Assembly (NCBI GenBank): GCA_963836405.1
Contig: CAWIJL010000017.1
Span: 62,001-126,000, forward strand
From: CAWIJJ01 sp963836405
Lineage (GTDB): Bacteria; Acidobacteriota; Terriglobia; Bryobacterales; Bryobacteraceae
Direction of reading: 5' to 3'
Length of the DNA: 64,000 nucleotides
Under the pieces are notes generated by a model. It was given only the letters and a program-made list of their open reading frames with translations. It was not told the DNA's origin and made no database searches. Below are positions 54,859 to 63,069 of this stretch, piece by piece (within the stretch, counting starts at the first letter, position 1; each line of letters begins with the position of its first letter). The translations under genes and the position numbers were made by a program.

Positions 54859-56604
54859 CTATCGCGCGGCCGAAACGGCTACCACTCCAGTCGCTTTCAG
54901 CTTCTCGGCGTCTGCTGCCGTAAACCGCCATTGATCGTCAAAGCGGCCTTGCACGACGATGTTCGAGGGGTCGCCCTTGAACAGAATGAAGTCTCCCCAT
55001 TTCGTAAGCGCACGTTGCGCCGGCGCGAAGAAATCGATTCCCTCGGAAATATTCGGCCTTGGGGGTGGAGTGCCGCCGGTGGGCCGGCCTCTTCCGCCGC
55101 CGCCGAATTGAGGGTCGGTCAAGGGGAACCACGGCTTTCCCGAACCGATGAGAAAATAGTGGCCGTTTATCGGGTAAACGTAGATCAGGCCGTAATCGTC
55201 GGCCGCCGGACTGAGGTGCGCGGGCAGCTGGTCCGCGAACTTGGCGATCACCGTATTGGTTTCCTTCGTCCCGAACAGAACCAGATCGGAGGTTTGCAGA
55301 TCGCTCGGCCGAACCTGCGTGTCGGAAATGGCGCGAATATTGAGAGCCAGTCGTGACGCGCTCACGGCGTTGTTCCCCCAGGACGCTGTCTTGTTGGCGA
55401 CCTCCCGGCGGCTCTGTACCTCTTCCCGCGACGGGTTGCCCGCCGTCCCGAACACGTACACGTGCCTGCGGTCGATCGCCGAGCCCAGCGGTCCCTCCAG
55501 GCCCGCACGCTTCGCGTTCGGCGGACGATCGTACTTGCCGGGGCTCCACTTGCCGTTGACCTTAGTGAGGCCGATCGAATCCCCGGAAGCCTTCAGCGTG
55601 ACGCCGTCGATCGCGATCTCCACCGGGCGGCCCCTGGCGTATTTCGGGTGACCCGCCAGGTTCAGCGTCAACGCGTCCAGATCCGAACTGGCGATTTCGA
55701 TGCGGTTGGGCCCGGTGAACTTCGCGTCGATCTTGGCGAACGTTCCCGGTGTCAGCTTCTCGAACGCCACCCAGTAAGCGCCGCTGTACTGGTAGGAATC
55801 GGTGGTGAAACGGACGCGGTCGGGAAACTTGTTGCGCTTGAACTGCCCGAACCACTTGAAGACCGCTTCATCCGCATACGCGTTCTCCCAGGAGTTGTGG
55901 CCAACCCCGGGATACTCCGTGTACTCCACCGTCGTGCCCAGGTCTTCCAGCCGTTTGCGCCATTGGCGCGTGCCTTCCGGATCTACCGTGCGGTCGGCGC
56001 CCCCCTGGTAAAAATGCACCGGGAAATTGAGGGCGTTTCCAGCCCGCTCCACCGTCCCGAACGGCGGGGCGGGGCACGTGGGCGCAATGGCAGCCCACAC
56101 ATCCGGACGCGTCAGGCCGATCCATAGCGTGCCGCCGCCACCCATCGAGAGGCCGGTCAGATAGGTCCGGTCCTCGTCGATATGGAACCGCCGCTTCACG
56201 TCCGCCACCACGTCCCACACGTCTTTCTCGGGGATTCCTTTGTATCCCATGGTGCCGCGGGCATAAGGGGAAGCCACGATGAAATCCACGTCCGCCCAAG
56301 CCTGGAAATACCGGCTCGCTTCCAGATCGTTTTCACCCTGCTGGTTGCTGAAGCCGAAGACGCGCTTCAAAGCCAACCGGTGGTTCGATTGCGCTCCGTG
56401 AAGCATGATCGCGAGCGGATATTTCTTTTTCTCGTCGTAGTTCTTCGGAAGGTACAGCGCGTAAGGCTGCTCCGAATCGTCGACGTCGGACAAAAATGTG
56501 ATAACCTGCGGCCCAGGCGCGAGCCTCTGTGCGGCTGCCGGTGGGCCGATGGTGACAATCAGCGCTGCCAGGCCGCTGACTACTGCCGTTCGAATCCAAA
56601 ACAT
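54859..56604 (-). CDS. Secreted PHB-depolymerase-like esterase
   Basis: 581 residues from ATG 56604, with a signal peptide ending PPAAAQ. The catalytic domain is in the first 270 residues: YALYLPKNYDEKKKYPLAIM with LHGAQSNHR, nucleophile Ser in YLTGLSMGGGGTLWIGL, Asp in YQGGADRTVDPEG and His in PGVGHNSWENAY. A second part of about 300 residues of unknown fold follows (FAKIDAKFTGPNRIEIASSD to the end), with a Gly/Arg/Pro-rich stretch near nucleotides 55060-55110. The substrate is probably an ester polymer or plant ester; which one is not clear. It is convergent with LysR. Confidence 0.8.
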   Translation of the reverse strand: MFWIRTAVVSGLAALIVTIGPPAAAQRLAPGPQVITFLSDVDDSEQPYALYLPKNYDEKKKYPLAIMLHGAQSNHRLALKRVFGFSNQQGENDLEASRYFQAWADVDFIVASPYARGTMGYKGIPEKDVWDVVADVKRRFHIDEDRTYLTGLSMGGGGTLWIGLTRPDVWAAIAPTCPAPPFGTVERAGNALNFPVHFYQGGADRTVDPEGTRQWRKRLEDLGTTVEYTEYPGVGHNSWENAYADEAVFKWFGQFKRNKFPDRVRFTTDSYQYSGAYWVAFEKLTPGTFAKIDAKFTGPNRIEIASSDLDALTLNLAGHPKYARGRPVEIAIDGVTLKASGDSIGLTKVNGKWSPGKYDRPPNAKRAGLEGPLGSAIDRRHVYVFGTAGNPSREEVQSRREVANKTASWGNNAVSASRLALNIRAISDTQVRPSDLQTSDLVLFGTKETNTVIAKFADQLPAHLSPAADDYGLIYVYPINGHYFLIGSGKPWFPLTDPQFGGGGRGRPTGGTPPPRPNISEGIDFFAPAQRALTKWGDFILFKGDPSNIVVQGRFDDQWRFTAADAEKLKATGVVAVSAAR

Positions 56605-56809
56605 CTTGTTGGTCCTGCCTCGATTGACTGTTCGGCTGTTCGTTGAGCCGGGTAAGGTCTGACTCAGGTCCGATTATATGCAAACCCATCGCGAACGACT
56701 TATAGAATGCTCCGATAACTGATATTTGGAATCGTGAATGATAGCCGCCGGCGCACGGGAGTATGATCGGTGATGTAATTCCAAGTCGTGTAATGGAGGT
56801 CTTTCTCCG

Positions 56810-58354
56810 ATGGATCGTCAATCCGGCCCAATCCGCACGATCCGTCTATTGCCAATTCTGGCCGCGTTCCTGACCCCGGCATCACCGGCGGCGACCTGTG
56901 AGAGCCTGGCAGCTCTGACCATCGAATCGACCACCGTGACCTCCGCGGTGTCTGTGCCGGCCGGACCGTTCTCGGCCTCCGGAGCACCCGGCCCGGGCGC
57001 ACGCTCCTTCCCTGCATTCTGCCGGGTTCAAGCCGTGGCGAGGCCGGTCGCCGATTCCGAGATTCACATCGAAGTCTGGCTCCCCCTTGCCGGAGCATGG
57101 AATGGCAAACTCGTCGGAACGGGTAACGGCGGCTACTCGGGCGCCATCGGATATTCCGATATGGAAGCGGCCCTCCGCAAAGGGTATGCCGCGGCGGGAT
57201 CGGATACGGGCCATTCCGGCGGCGACTTGAAATTCGGCGTCGGGCATCCCGAAAAGATCGTCGATTGGGCCTACCGCGCCGTGCACCTGATGACGGAGAC
57301 GGCGAAACTGGCCGTGCGAAGCCACTACGGGCGATTTCCCGACCAGTCCTACTTTTCCGGATGCTCCACGGGAGGCCAGCAGGCGCTTACCGAGGCGCAG
57401 CGTTTTCCCGCCGATTACGACGGCATCGTCGCCGGCGCGCCCGGCAACAACCGCGTACGCCTCAATGCCGGATTTCTGTGGTCCTGGCTCGCAACCCATA
57501 AGGATGGCGCCGAGACGCTTCCGGCGTCCAAATTGCCTGCCCTCTATCAAGCCGTCGTGACCGCCTGCGACGCCCTCGACGGAGTGAAGGACGGGCTGCT
57601 CGGCAACCCGCGCGCCTGCCGGTTCGACCCGGCCGCGCTGCGCTGCCAGGCGGGCGACAAGCCGGACTGTCTCACACCCGCGCAAGTGGAAGCGGTTCGC
57701 GCGGTCTATGACGGCGCGCGCAATCCGCGCACAGGCGAGCAACTCTACGCCGGATGGGAACGCGGCAGCGAATCGAGCGGCGGTCCCCGGCCCGGCGGCT
57801 GGTCCGGCTACTTCGTCGGCCACCCCGAACCGGCGCGCGTCGATTTCTGGCGCTATTGGGTGTTCGCCGATCCGAACTGGGACTTCCGCACTTTCGATTT
57901 CGACCGCGACATGGCTTATGCCGACGCCAAGATGGCGTTTCTAGCGTCCAACGATTCGAATTTGACCCGCTTCAAGGAGCGCAACGGCAAGCTCCTGGTC
58001 TACCAGGGATGGGCGGATCCAGTGGTCCCGCCGGAAAATACCATCCGCTATTTCGAGGACGTCCAGAGCGCCGTCGGCGGCCCGCGGAACATGTCGGACT
58101 TTGCGCGCCTGTTCCTCGTTCCGGGTATGGGGCACTGCTCCGGTGGCCCCGGTCCCACTAAGTTCGATTCGCTCGAAGCGCTGGACTCCTGGGTAACCCA
58201 GGGAATCGCGCCGAATCGAATTGTGGCCTCGCATTCTACCGGCGGGAAGGTGGACCGCACGCGACCTCTCTGCCCGTTTCCGCAGGTCGCGCGGTGGGAC
58301 GGATCGGGAAGCATCGATGAAGCAGCGTCGTTCGCGTGTGCGGAGGCGCGCTGA
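56810..58354 (+). CDS. Tannase/feruloyl esterase family protein
   Basis: 514 residues from ATG 56810; a signal peptide ends PASPAAT. The family's CS-D-HC triad is visible: SYFSGCSTGGQQALTEAQRF (Ser with adjacent Cys), VYQGWADPVVPPENTIRYFE (Asp) and LVPGMGHCSGGPGP (His with adjacent Cys, disulfide-linked to the first). The lid domain lies between. It splits feruloyl or galloyl esters from plant material. It is followed at 11 bp by an Abhydrolase_10-like gene. Confidence 0.93.
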   Translation: MDRQSGPIRTIRLLPILAAFLTPASPAATCESLAALTIESTTVTSAVSVPAGPFSASGAPGPGARSFPAFCRVQAVARPVADSEIHIEVWLPLAGAWNGKLVGTGNGGYSGAIGYSDMEAALRKGYAAAGSDTGHSGGDLKFGVGHPEKIVDWAYRAVHLMTETAKLAVRSHYGRFPDQSYFSGCSTGGQQALTEAQRFPADYDGIVAGAPGNNRVRLNAGFLWSWLATHKDGAETLPASKLPALYQAVVTACDALDGVKDGLLGNPRACRFDPAALRCQAGDKPDCLTPAQVEAVRAVYDGARNPRTGEQLYAGWERGSESSGGPRPGGWSGYFVGHPEPARVDFWRYWVFADPNWDFRTFDFDRDMAYADAKMAFLASNDSNLTRFKERNGKLLVYQGWADPVVPPENTIRYFEDVQSAVGGPRNMSDFARLFLVPGMGHCSGGPGPTKFDSLEALDSWVTQGIAPNRIVASHSTGGKVDRTRPLCPFPQVARWDGSGSIDEAASFACAEAR

Positions 58355-58365
58355 TCGGAAGCGTC

Positions 58366-60402
58366 ATGGACTACTTGATGGGTTCCAGAAGAATCGGCCC
58401 GCGCGCTATTGTGCTGTTCGCAGCCTTGTTGGCAGCGCCGCGCTCCGATGCGCGCGTGCTCCGGATGGCGGTGGAGACTCGCGAGTCGCCCGCTTTCTCG
58501 GGCCAGTCGTTCGGCCGCGCGGGGCAATACGAGCGCCTGGTTGGCCGCTTCTACGGCGAACTCGATCCTCGGGACTCCCACAACGAAATCGTCAACGACA
58601 TTCTGCTGGCCCCTCGAAACGGTCGCGGCAAAGTCGAATACTCCGCCACCTTCACGCTGCTGCGCCCTCTGGACCCGGCCCGTACCAGCGGCATTTTGTG
58701 GTACGAGGTTCCCAACCGCGGCAACTCGCCCCTGAATGCGCGGCCGCCGGCGGATGCGCTCACCGCCGGACACATTGTGCTGAGCAGCGGTTGGCAAGGC
58801 GATCTCACGCCGCGTCCCGGTTTGGAAACCATCACCGTACCTGTGGCGCGAAATGCGGATGGTTCCTCCATCACCGGGCCGGTAATCTATCGCTTTGCGA
58901 ACGCGCGCGGCTCCACCGCTTCCTTGACAGGTGGATACGCCGGCTTGCGATACCAGACTCCGGCCACGCTGGACTCCGCCAACGCCCTGCTGACGAAACA
59001 AGCCTCCGATGACGGCCAGGTGGTTCCCATCCCCTCTGCCGGTTGGGCCTTCGCCAACTGCGCGACCACCCCGTTTCCCGGCGAGCCGGACCCATCGCGG
59101 ATCTGCCTCAAAGAAGGGTTCGATCCGGCTCTCCTGTACCAGGTGGTCTACACCGCGAAAGATCCGCTGGTGCTCGGCATCGGGCTGGCCGCTACGCGCG
59201 ATCTGGTCTCCTTCCTGCGTTACGCCGCCAGGGACGACAACGGCCTGGCCAATCCGGCCAGCGGTCTGATCCAATGCGCCATCGCGTTTGGGACCTCGCA
59301 GTCGGGCAACTATCTCAAGACTTTCCTTCACCTGGGCTTCAATGCCGACGAGTCGAAGCGCATCGTTTTTAACGGGGTCAACCCGAATATCGCGGCCCGG
59401 CAGACTCCGCTGAATTTCCGCTTTGCCATTCCCGGCGGTGCGGCGAGTCTCTATGAGCCGGGAAGCGAGGGCGTCTTGTGGTGGAGTCCCTACAAAGATG
59501 AAATGCGGGGCCGGCCCGAGGCAAGCCTGCTCGACCGTTGCCGTGCGAGCCGCACCTGTCCCAAGATCGTGGAGACGTTCGGATCCAGCGAATTCTGGGG
59601 ATTGCGAATGTCGCCAGGCCTCGTCGGAACTCGGGCGGACCGCGACATTCCGTTGCCTCCGGAGGTGCGGCGATACTACTTCCCCGGCGTGACGCATGGC
59701 GGCGGGCGCGGCGGGTTCCAGGTGATCGCGCCAGGATCGGCGGGCCGCGCCTGCGCCCTGCCCGATAATCCGAATTCCACCGCGGAGACGATGCGCGCGC
59801 TGCGGCTCGCGCTGACCGAATGGGCGGCACACAACGTGGCGCCGCCCGAGAGCCGCTATCCCACCATCGCCCGCGGCGAGCTGGTCCCGCCCGTCCACAG
59901 CGCCATGGGTTTCCCCGCAATCCCAGGCTCACCGCTCCCGGACAACATGATGAATGTTCTGCCGGACTACGACTTCGGCGCCTCATTCCGGTACAACGAT
60001 CTCTCCGGCGCCATCGCCCTTCAGCCTCCCTCAGTCCGGGGCGCCGTTCCAATGCTGGTTCCCAAAACGGACGCCGACGGAAACGAACTCGGCGGCGTTC
60101 CGTCGGTCTGGAGCCAGGCGCCGCTCGGCAGTTACTTGGGTTGGAACGTGACTGCATCCGGTTACTTGAAAGGCCGCGCATGCGGATTCGCGGGCGGTTT
60201 CATTCCATTTGCGCGAACGAAAGAGGAGCGGCTCGCGTCCGGCGACCCGCGTCCCTCTCTCGAAGAACGCTATGGATCTCACGAGCGCTACGTTGCGAAA
60301 GTCCGCGACGCAGCTCGGCAATTGGTCGAACAACGATTCCTGCTGCGGGAGGATGCCGATAATCTCGTCCGCCAGGCGGAACTCAGCGGAGTACTGCGGT
60401 GA
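58366..60402 (+). CDS. Secreted alpha/beta hydrolase-domain protein (Abhydrolase_10-like)
   Basis: 678 residues from ATG 58366; ATG 58378 is a close alternative. The leader is IGPRAIVLFAALLAAPRSDA. The protein has LRMAVETRESPAFSGQSFGR and LLRPLDPARTSGILWYEVPN in the N-terminal sandwich, a likely nucleophile in CAIAFGTSQSGNYLKTFLHL, and FPGVTHGGGRGGFQV with a possible His. This matches the PF20091-type hydrolases of Acidobacteria, whose substrate is unknown. Four Cys suggest export. It is in operon with the tannase-like gene. Confidence 0.78.
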   Translation: MDYLMGSRRIGPRAIVLFAALLAAPRSDARVLRMAVETRESPAFSGQSFGRAGQYERLVGRFYGELDPRDSHNEIVNDILLAPRNGRGKVEYSATFTLLRPLDPARTSGILWYEVPNRGNSPLNARPPADALTAGHIVLSSGWQGDLTPRPGLETITVPVARNADGSSITGPVIYRFANARGSTASLTGGYAGLRYQTPATLDSANALLTKQASDDGQVVPIPSAGWAFANCATTPFPGEPDPSRICLKEGFDPALLYQVVYTAKDPLVLGIGLAATRDLVSFLRYAARDDNGLANPASGLIQCAIAFGTSQSGNYLKTFLHLGFNADESKRIVFNGVNPNIAARQTPLNFRFAIPGGAASLYEPGSEGVLWWSPYKDEMRGRPEASLLDRCRASRTCPKIVETFGSSEFWGLRMSPGLVGTRADRDIPLPPEVRRYYFPGVTHGGGRGGFQVIAPGSAGRACALPDNPNSTAETMRALRLALTEWAAHNVAPPESRYPTIARGELVPPVHSAMGFPAIPGSPLPDNMMNVLPDYDFGASFRYNDLSGAIALQPPSVRGAVPMLVPKTDADGNELGGVPSVWSQAPLGSYLGWNVTASGYLKGRACGFAGGFIPFARTKEERLASGDPRPSLEERYGSHERYVAKVRDAARQLVEQRFLLREDADNLVRQAELSGVLR

Positions 60403-60452
60403 TCGGCGCGCAGACCCAGGCAAGCAGGCCAACACATGAGAGGTGGTCAACG

Positions 60453-61757
60453 ATGAAGACAGCAAGACGAAACTGGATTGGAGTCGGGCTTCTGCCACTC
60501 CTGTTCGCTCCGGCGGCATTCTCTCAGGGTGCGCCGCCTCAGGCTCCTCCCAACCAACCTGCGGCCCAGGCCGCTCCCGGTAGAGGCGGGCGCGGACCCC
60601 GCGTCGTCTCTCCGGAAATCCTGACCGACAAGCGGGTCACCTTCCGGCTGCTCGCTCCGAAAGCCGAAGAAGTGAAGGTGGACGGGCATTGGGACAACGG
60701 AATGGGCATCCCGATGACCAAGGGCGACCAGGGAATCTGGTCCGTGACGGTGGGGCCCCTCGGCGAGCAGATGTGGGGCTACTCATTCACCGTGGACGGC
60801 GTTAAGGTACTCGACCCCGGCAACGCGGAACTGCAGCGCGACGGCAATCGCTATGAGAACCTGCTGATGATTTCCGGTCCGGCATCGGATCTGTGGGATT
60901 TCAAATCCGTTCCGCATGGCTCGGTGGAGGCGGTCTGGTACCCCTCCGAAATCCTCAAGCAGAAGGGCCGCCGCATGATGGTTTACCTGCCTCCCAACTA
61001 TCACACCAGCTCCGCGCGCTACCCCGTCCTCTACCTGCTGCACGGCGGCGGCGGCGATGAGGATGCCTGGAATACCATGGGCCGTGCCAGCATCATCATG
61101 GATAACCTGCTGGCCGCCGGCAAAATCAAACCCATGCTGGTCGTCATGCCTAATGGCAACGCGACTCAGACCGTGTCGCAGGGTTACGGTTTCGGCCCCA
61201 CGCCCGCCGTCAGTTCCGTGACCGCGCCTGCTCCGCCTCCGGTTCAGGCGGCGCAGGGAATGGGCGGCAGAGGCGCCGCGGGAGCGCCGGCCGGTGCCGC
61301 GGGCCGGGGGCAGCCCGCCGCGAGGCCCGCGCAGCCTTATGAAGGCTCTTACCCGCATAGCCTCGTCAAGGAAATCGTCCCCTTCATCGAGCGCAACTTC
61401 CGCGTAATCGCCAACAAAAACAGCCGCGCCATCGCAGGCCTTTCGATGGGCGCCGGCCACACCATTGCCGCGACCAACAATAACCCCGGCGTCTTCGGCT
61501 ATATCGGCGTGTTCAGCGGCGGGGGGCGGATTGACGCGACCTTCGAAAAACAACTCACCGCCCTGAAGCAAAGCGGCGTCAAGTATTACTGGCTCGGCGC
61601 CGGCACCACCGACATGGCTCGCAACGGCACCGTGGCCCTCTCTGAACTCGTGAAGAAGACGGGGTTCACCACGTCGTACCACGAAGCGCCCGGACCGCAC
61701 TATTGGTTTATCTGGCGGCAATTCCTCGGCGATTTCACCCCGCTGCTGTTTCAGTAG
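60453..61757 (+). CDS. CE1-type esterase with E-set domain and Gly/Arg/Pro inserts
   Basis: 434 residues from ATG 60453, six bases after GAGAGGTGG. The signal peptide ends AAFSQ, then a Gly/Arg-rich patch (AAPGRGGRGPR). E-set domain: RVTFRLLAPKAEEVKVDGHW. Esterase: YPVLYLLHGGGGDEDAWNTM, Ser in AIAGLSMGAGHTIAATN, and His in EAPGPHYWFIWRQFLGDF. A 40-residue Gly/Ala/Pro/Arg-rich insert (near nucleotides 61215-61340) splits the esterase domain and is absent from the next paralogue. It is likely a feruloyl or acetyl esterase. It is 15 bp ahead of its paralogue, so probably an operon with it. Confidence 0.86.
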   Translation: MKTARRNWIGVGLLPLLFAPAAFSQGAPPQAPPNQPAAQAAPGRGGRGPRVVSPEILTDKRVTFRLLAPKAEEVKVDGHWDNGMGIPMTKGDQGIWSVTVGPLGEQMWGYSFTVDGVKVLDPGNAELQRDGNRYENLLMISGPASDLWDFKSVPHGSVEAVWYPSEILKQKGRRMMVYLPPNYHTSSARYPVLYLLHGGGGDEDAWNTMGRASIIMDNLLAAGKIKPMLVVMPNGNATQTVSQGYGFGPTPAVSSVTAPAPPPVQAAQGMGGRGAAGAPAGAAGRGQPAARPAQPYEGSYPHSLVKEIVPFIERNFRVIANKNSRAIAGLSMGAGHTIAATNNNPGVFGYIGVFSGGGRIDATFEKQLTALKQSGVKYYWLGAGTTDMARNGTVALSELVKKTGFTTSYHEAPGPHYWFIWRQFLGDFTPLLFQ

Positions 61758-61772
61758 GACGGTGCCGGTCTA

Positions 61773-62960
61773 ATGAATCGCTTCATCGGTCGAATCGTTC
61801 TGGGGTCCCTGGGTGCGACGTTGCTGTGCGCCCAGGCCCCGCAGCGCAATCCCCCCACCCGCTCGCCGGAGGTGCTCCCGGATCATCGCGTCGTCTTCCG
61901 GATCGACGCGCCCAAGGCAAACGCCGTCACCCTCACCGGCGACTGGGTGGCCCAGGGCCTTGGCACGGCCGGCAACCTGACCAAAGACGACCGCGGCGTC
62001 TGGTCCCTAACGGTGGGTCCGCTGACCCCGGACCTCTACTCCTACACTCTCACCGTCGATGGAGTCCGCACCATGGACCCGGGCAATCCGGAGGTCAAGC
62101 GCGGAGTCTCCTCGCTCGAGAACATGGTCTATGTGCCCGGACCCGAAGCCGCGTTCGAGGCGAATGTCCAGGTGCCGCACGGCGAAATCCGCCAGGCCTG
62201 GTACTTCTCCAGGAACCTCCACGAAATGCGGCGCATGCATATCTACACTCCGCCCGCGTACGAGGGTGGGACTGCGAAGTACCCGGTCCTGTACCTGATT
62301 CACGGCGGCGGTGACGAAGATTCCGGATGGAGCACCATCGGGCGTGCCGGGTTCATCATGGACAACCTGATTGCGGCGAAGAAAGCCAAGCCCATGATCG
62401 TGATCATGCCAAACGGCAGCGTAACGCTGGCCCCTGACCCGGCGGCGCGCCCGGCGCCGGCACCCACCACAGCCGGCGGCCGGCCCGACATGTCGGCCGC
62501 GATGTCCCGCACCCACGACGCATTCGGCGAAGACCTGCTGGGCAGCGTGTTCCCCTACGTGGAGAAAACTTATCGGGTCCTCGCCAGTCAGCCGAACCGG
62601 GCCATCGCAGGACTATCTATGGGCGGTGCCGAGACGCTGCGGATCGCACCGCGGAACATCGATAAGTTCGCTTACATCGGCGTGTGGAGCATGGGCTGGC
62701 ACGATCACATCAACCCCGATTTCGAAACCAGGAACGAGGAGAAATTCTTCGCGCATCCCGCCGAAACGAACAAGCTGGTGAAGCTCTTCTGGATCGGCGT
62801 CGGGTCGAAGGACACCTTGATTGGCGACGGCGCAAAGCGGCTTTCCGACTTGTTGACCCGCCGGGGAATACGGAATGAGTATCACGTCAGCGACGGCGGG
62901 CACACCTGGATCAACTGGCGCGTGTACCTGCGCGACTATGCGCAGCTTCTGTTTCAGTGA
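61773..62960 (+). CDS. CE1-type esterase paralogue
   Basis: 395 residues from ATG 61773, signal peptide ending LLCAQ. The plan is the same as the gene before it: E-set domain (HRVVFRIDAPKANAVTLTGD) and esterase domain (YPVLYLIHGGGDEDSGWSTI, Ser in AIAGLSMGGAETLRI, Asp in WIGVGSKDTLIG and His in HVSDGGHTWINWRVYLRD). It has only a short Pro/Ala stretch where its neighbour has a long insert. The pair arose by tandem duplication; both resemble the esterase at 47626-48765. Confidence 0.87.
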   Translation: MNRFIGRIVLGSLGATLLCAQAPQRNPPTRSPEVLPDHRVVFRIDAPKANAVTLTGDWVAQGLGTAGNLTKDDRGVWSLTVGPLTPDLYSYTLTVDGVRTMDPGNPEVKRGVSSLENMVYVPGPEAAFEANVQVPHGEIRQAWYFSRNLHEMRRMHIYTPPAYEGGTAKYPVLYLIHGGGDEDSGWSTIGRAGFIMDNLIAAKKAKPMIVIMPNGSVTLAPDPAARPAPAPTTAGGRPDMSAAMSRTHDAFGEDLLGSVFPYVEKTYRVLASQPNRAIAGLSMGGAETLRIAPRNIDKFAYIGVWSMGWHDHINPDFETRNEEKFFAHPAETNKLVKLFWIGVGSKDTLIGDGAKRLSDLLTRRGIRNEYHVSDGGHTWINWRVYLRDYAQLLFQ

Positions 62961-63027
62961 GGTTCAGCGCGGCCCCGCGAGCGGCATTTTCATCCGCGGC
63001 CGCCGCGCCCGCCCGTAAGGCGGTTTC

Positions 63028-63056
63028 TTGATCCCGCGCCTCCGCTACACTATAAT
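63028..63056 (+). promoter_or_regulatory. Sigma-70 promoter of the sthA-like gene
   Basis: TTGATC at 63028-63033 and a consensus TATAAT at 63051-63056, 17 bp apart. The expected start of transcription near 63063 leaves only about 7 bases before ATG 63070 and no ribosome site, so the mRNA is probably near-leaderless. Confidence 0.68.
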
Positions 63057-63069
63057 CCTGTAGCCGCGC

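Noticed and set aside
58048..59898. 616-codon minus-strand frame opposite the Abhydrolase_10-like gene
   Set aside because: Shadow of two plus-strand esterase genes; no recognisable domain.
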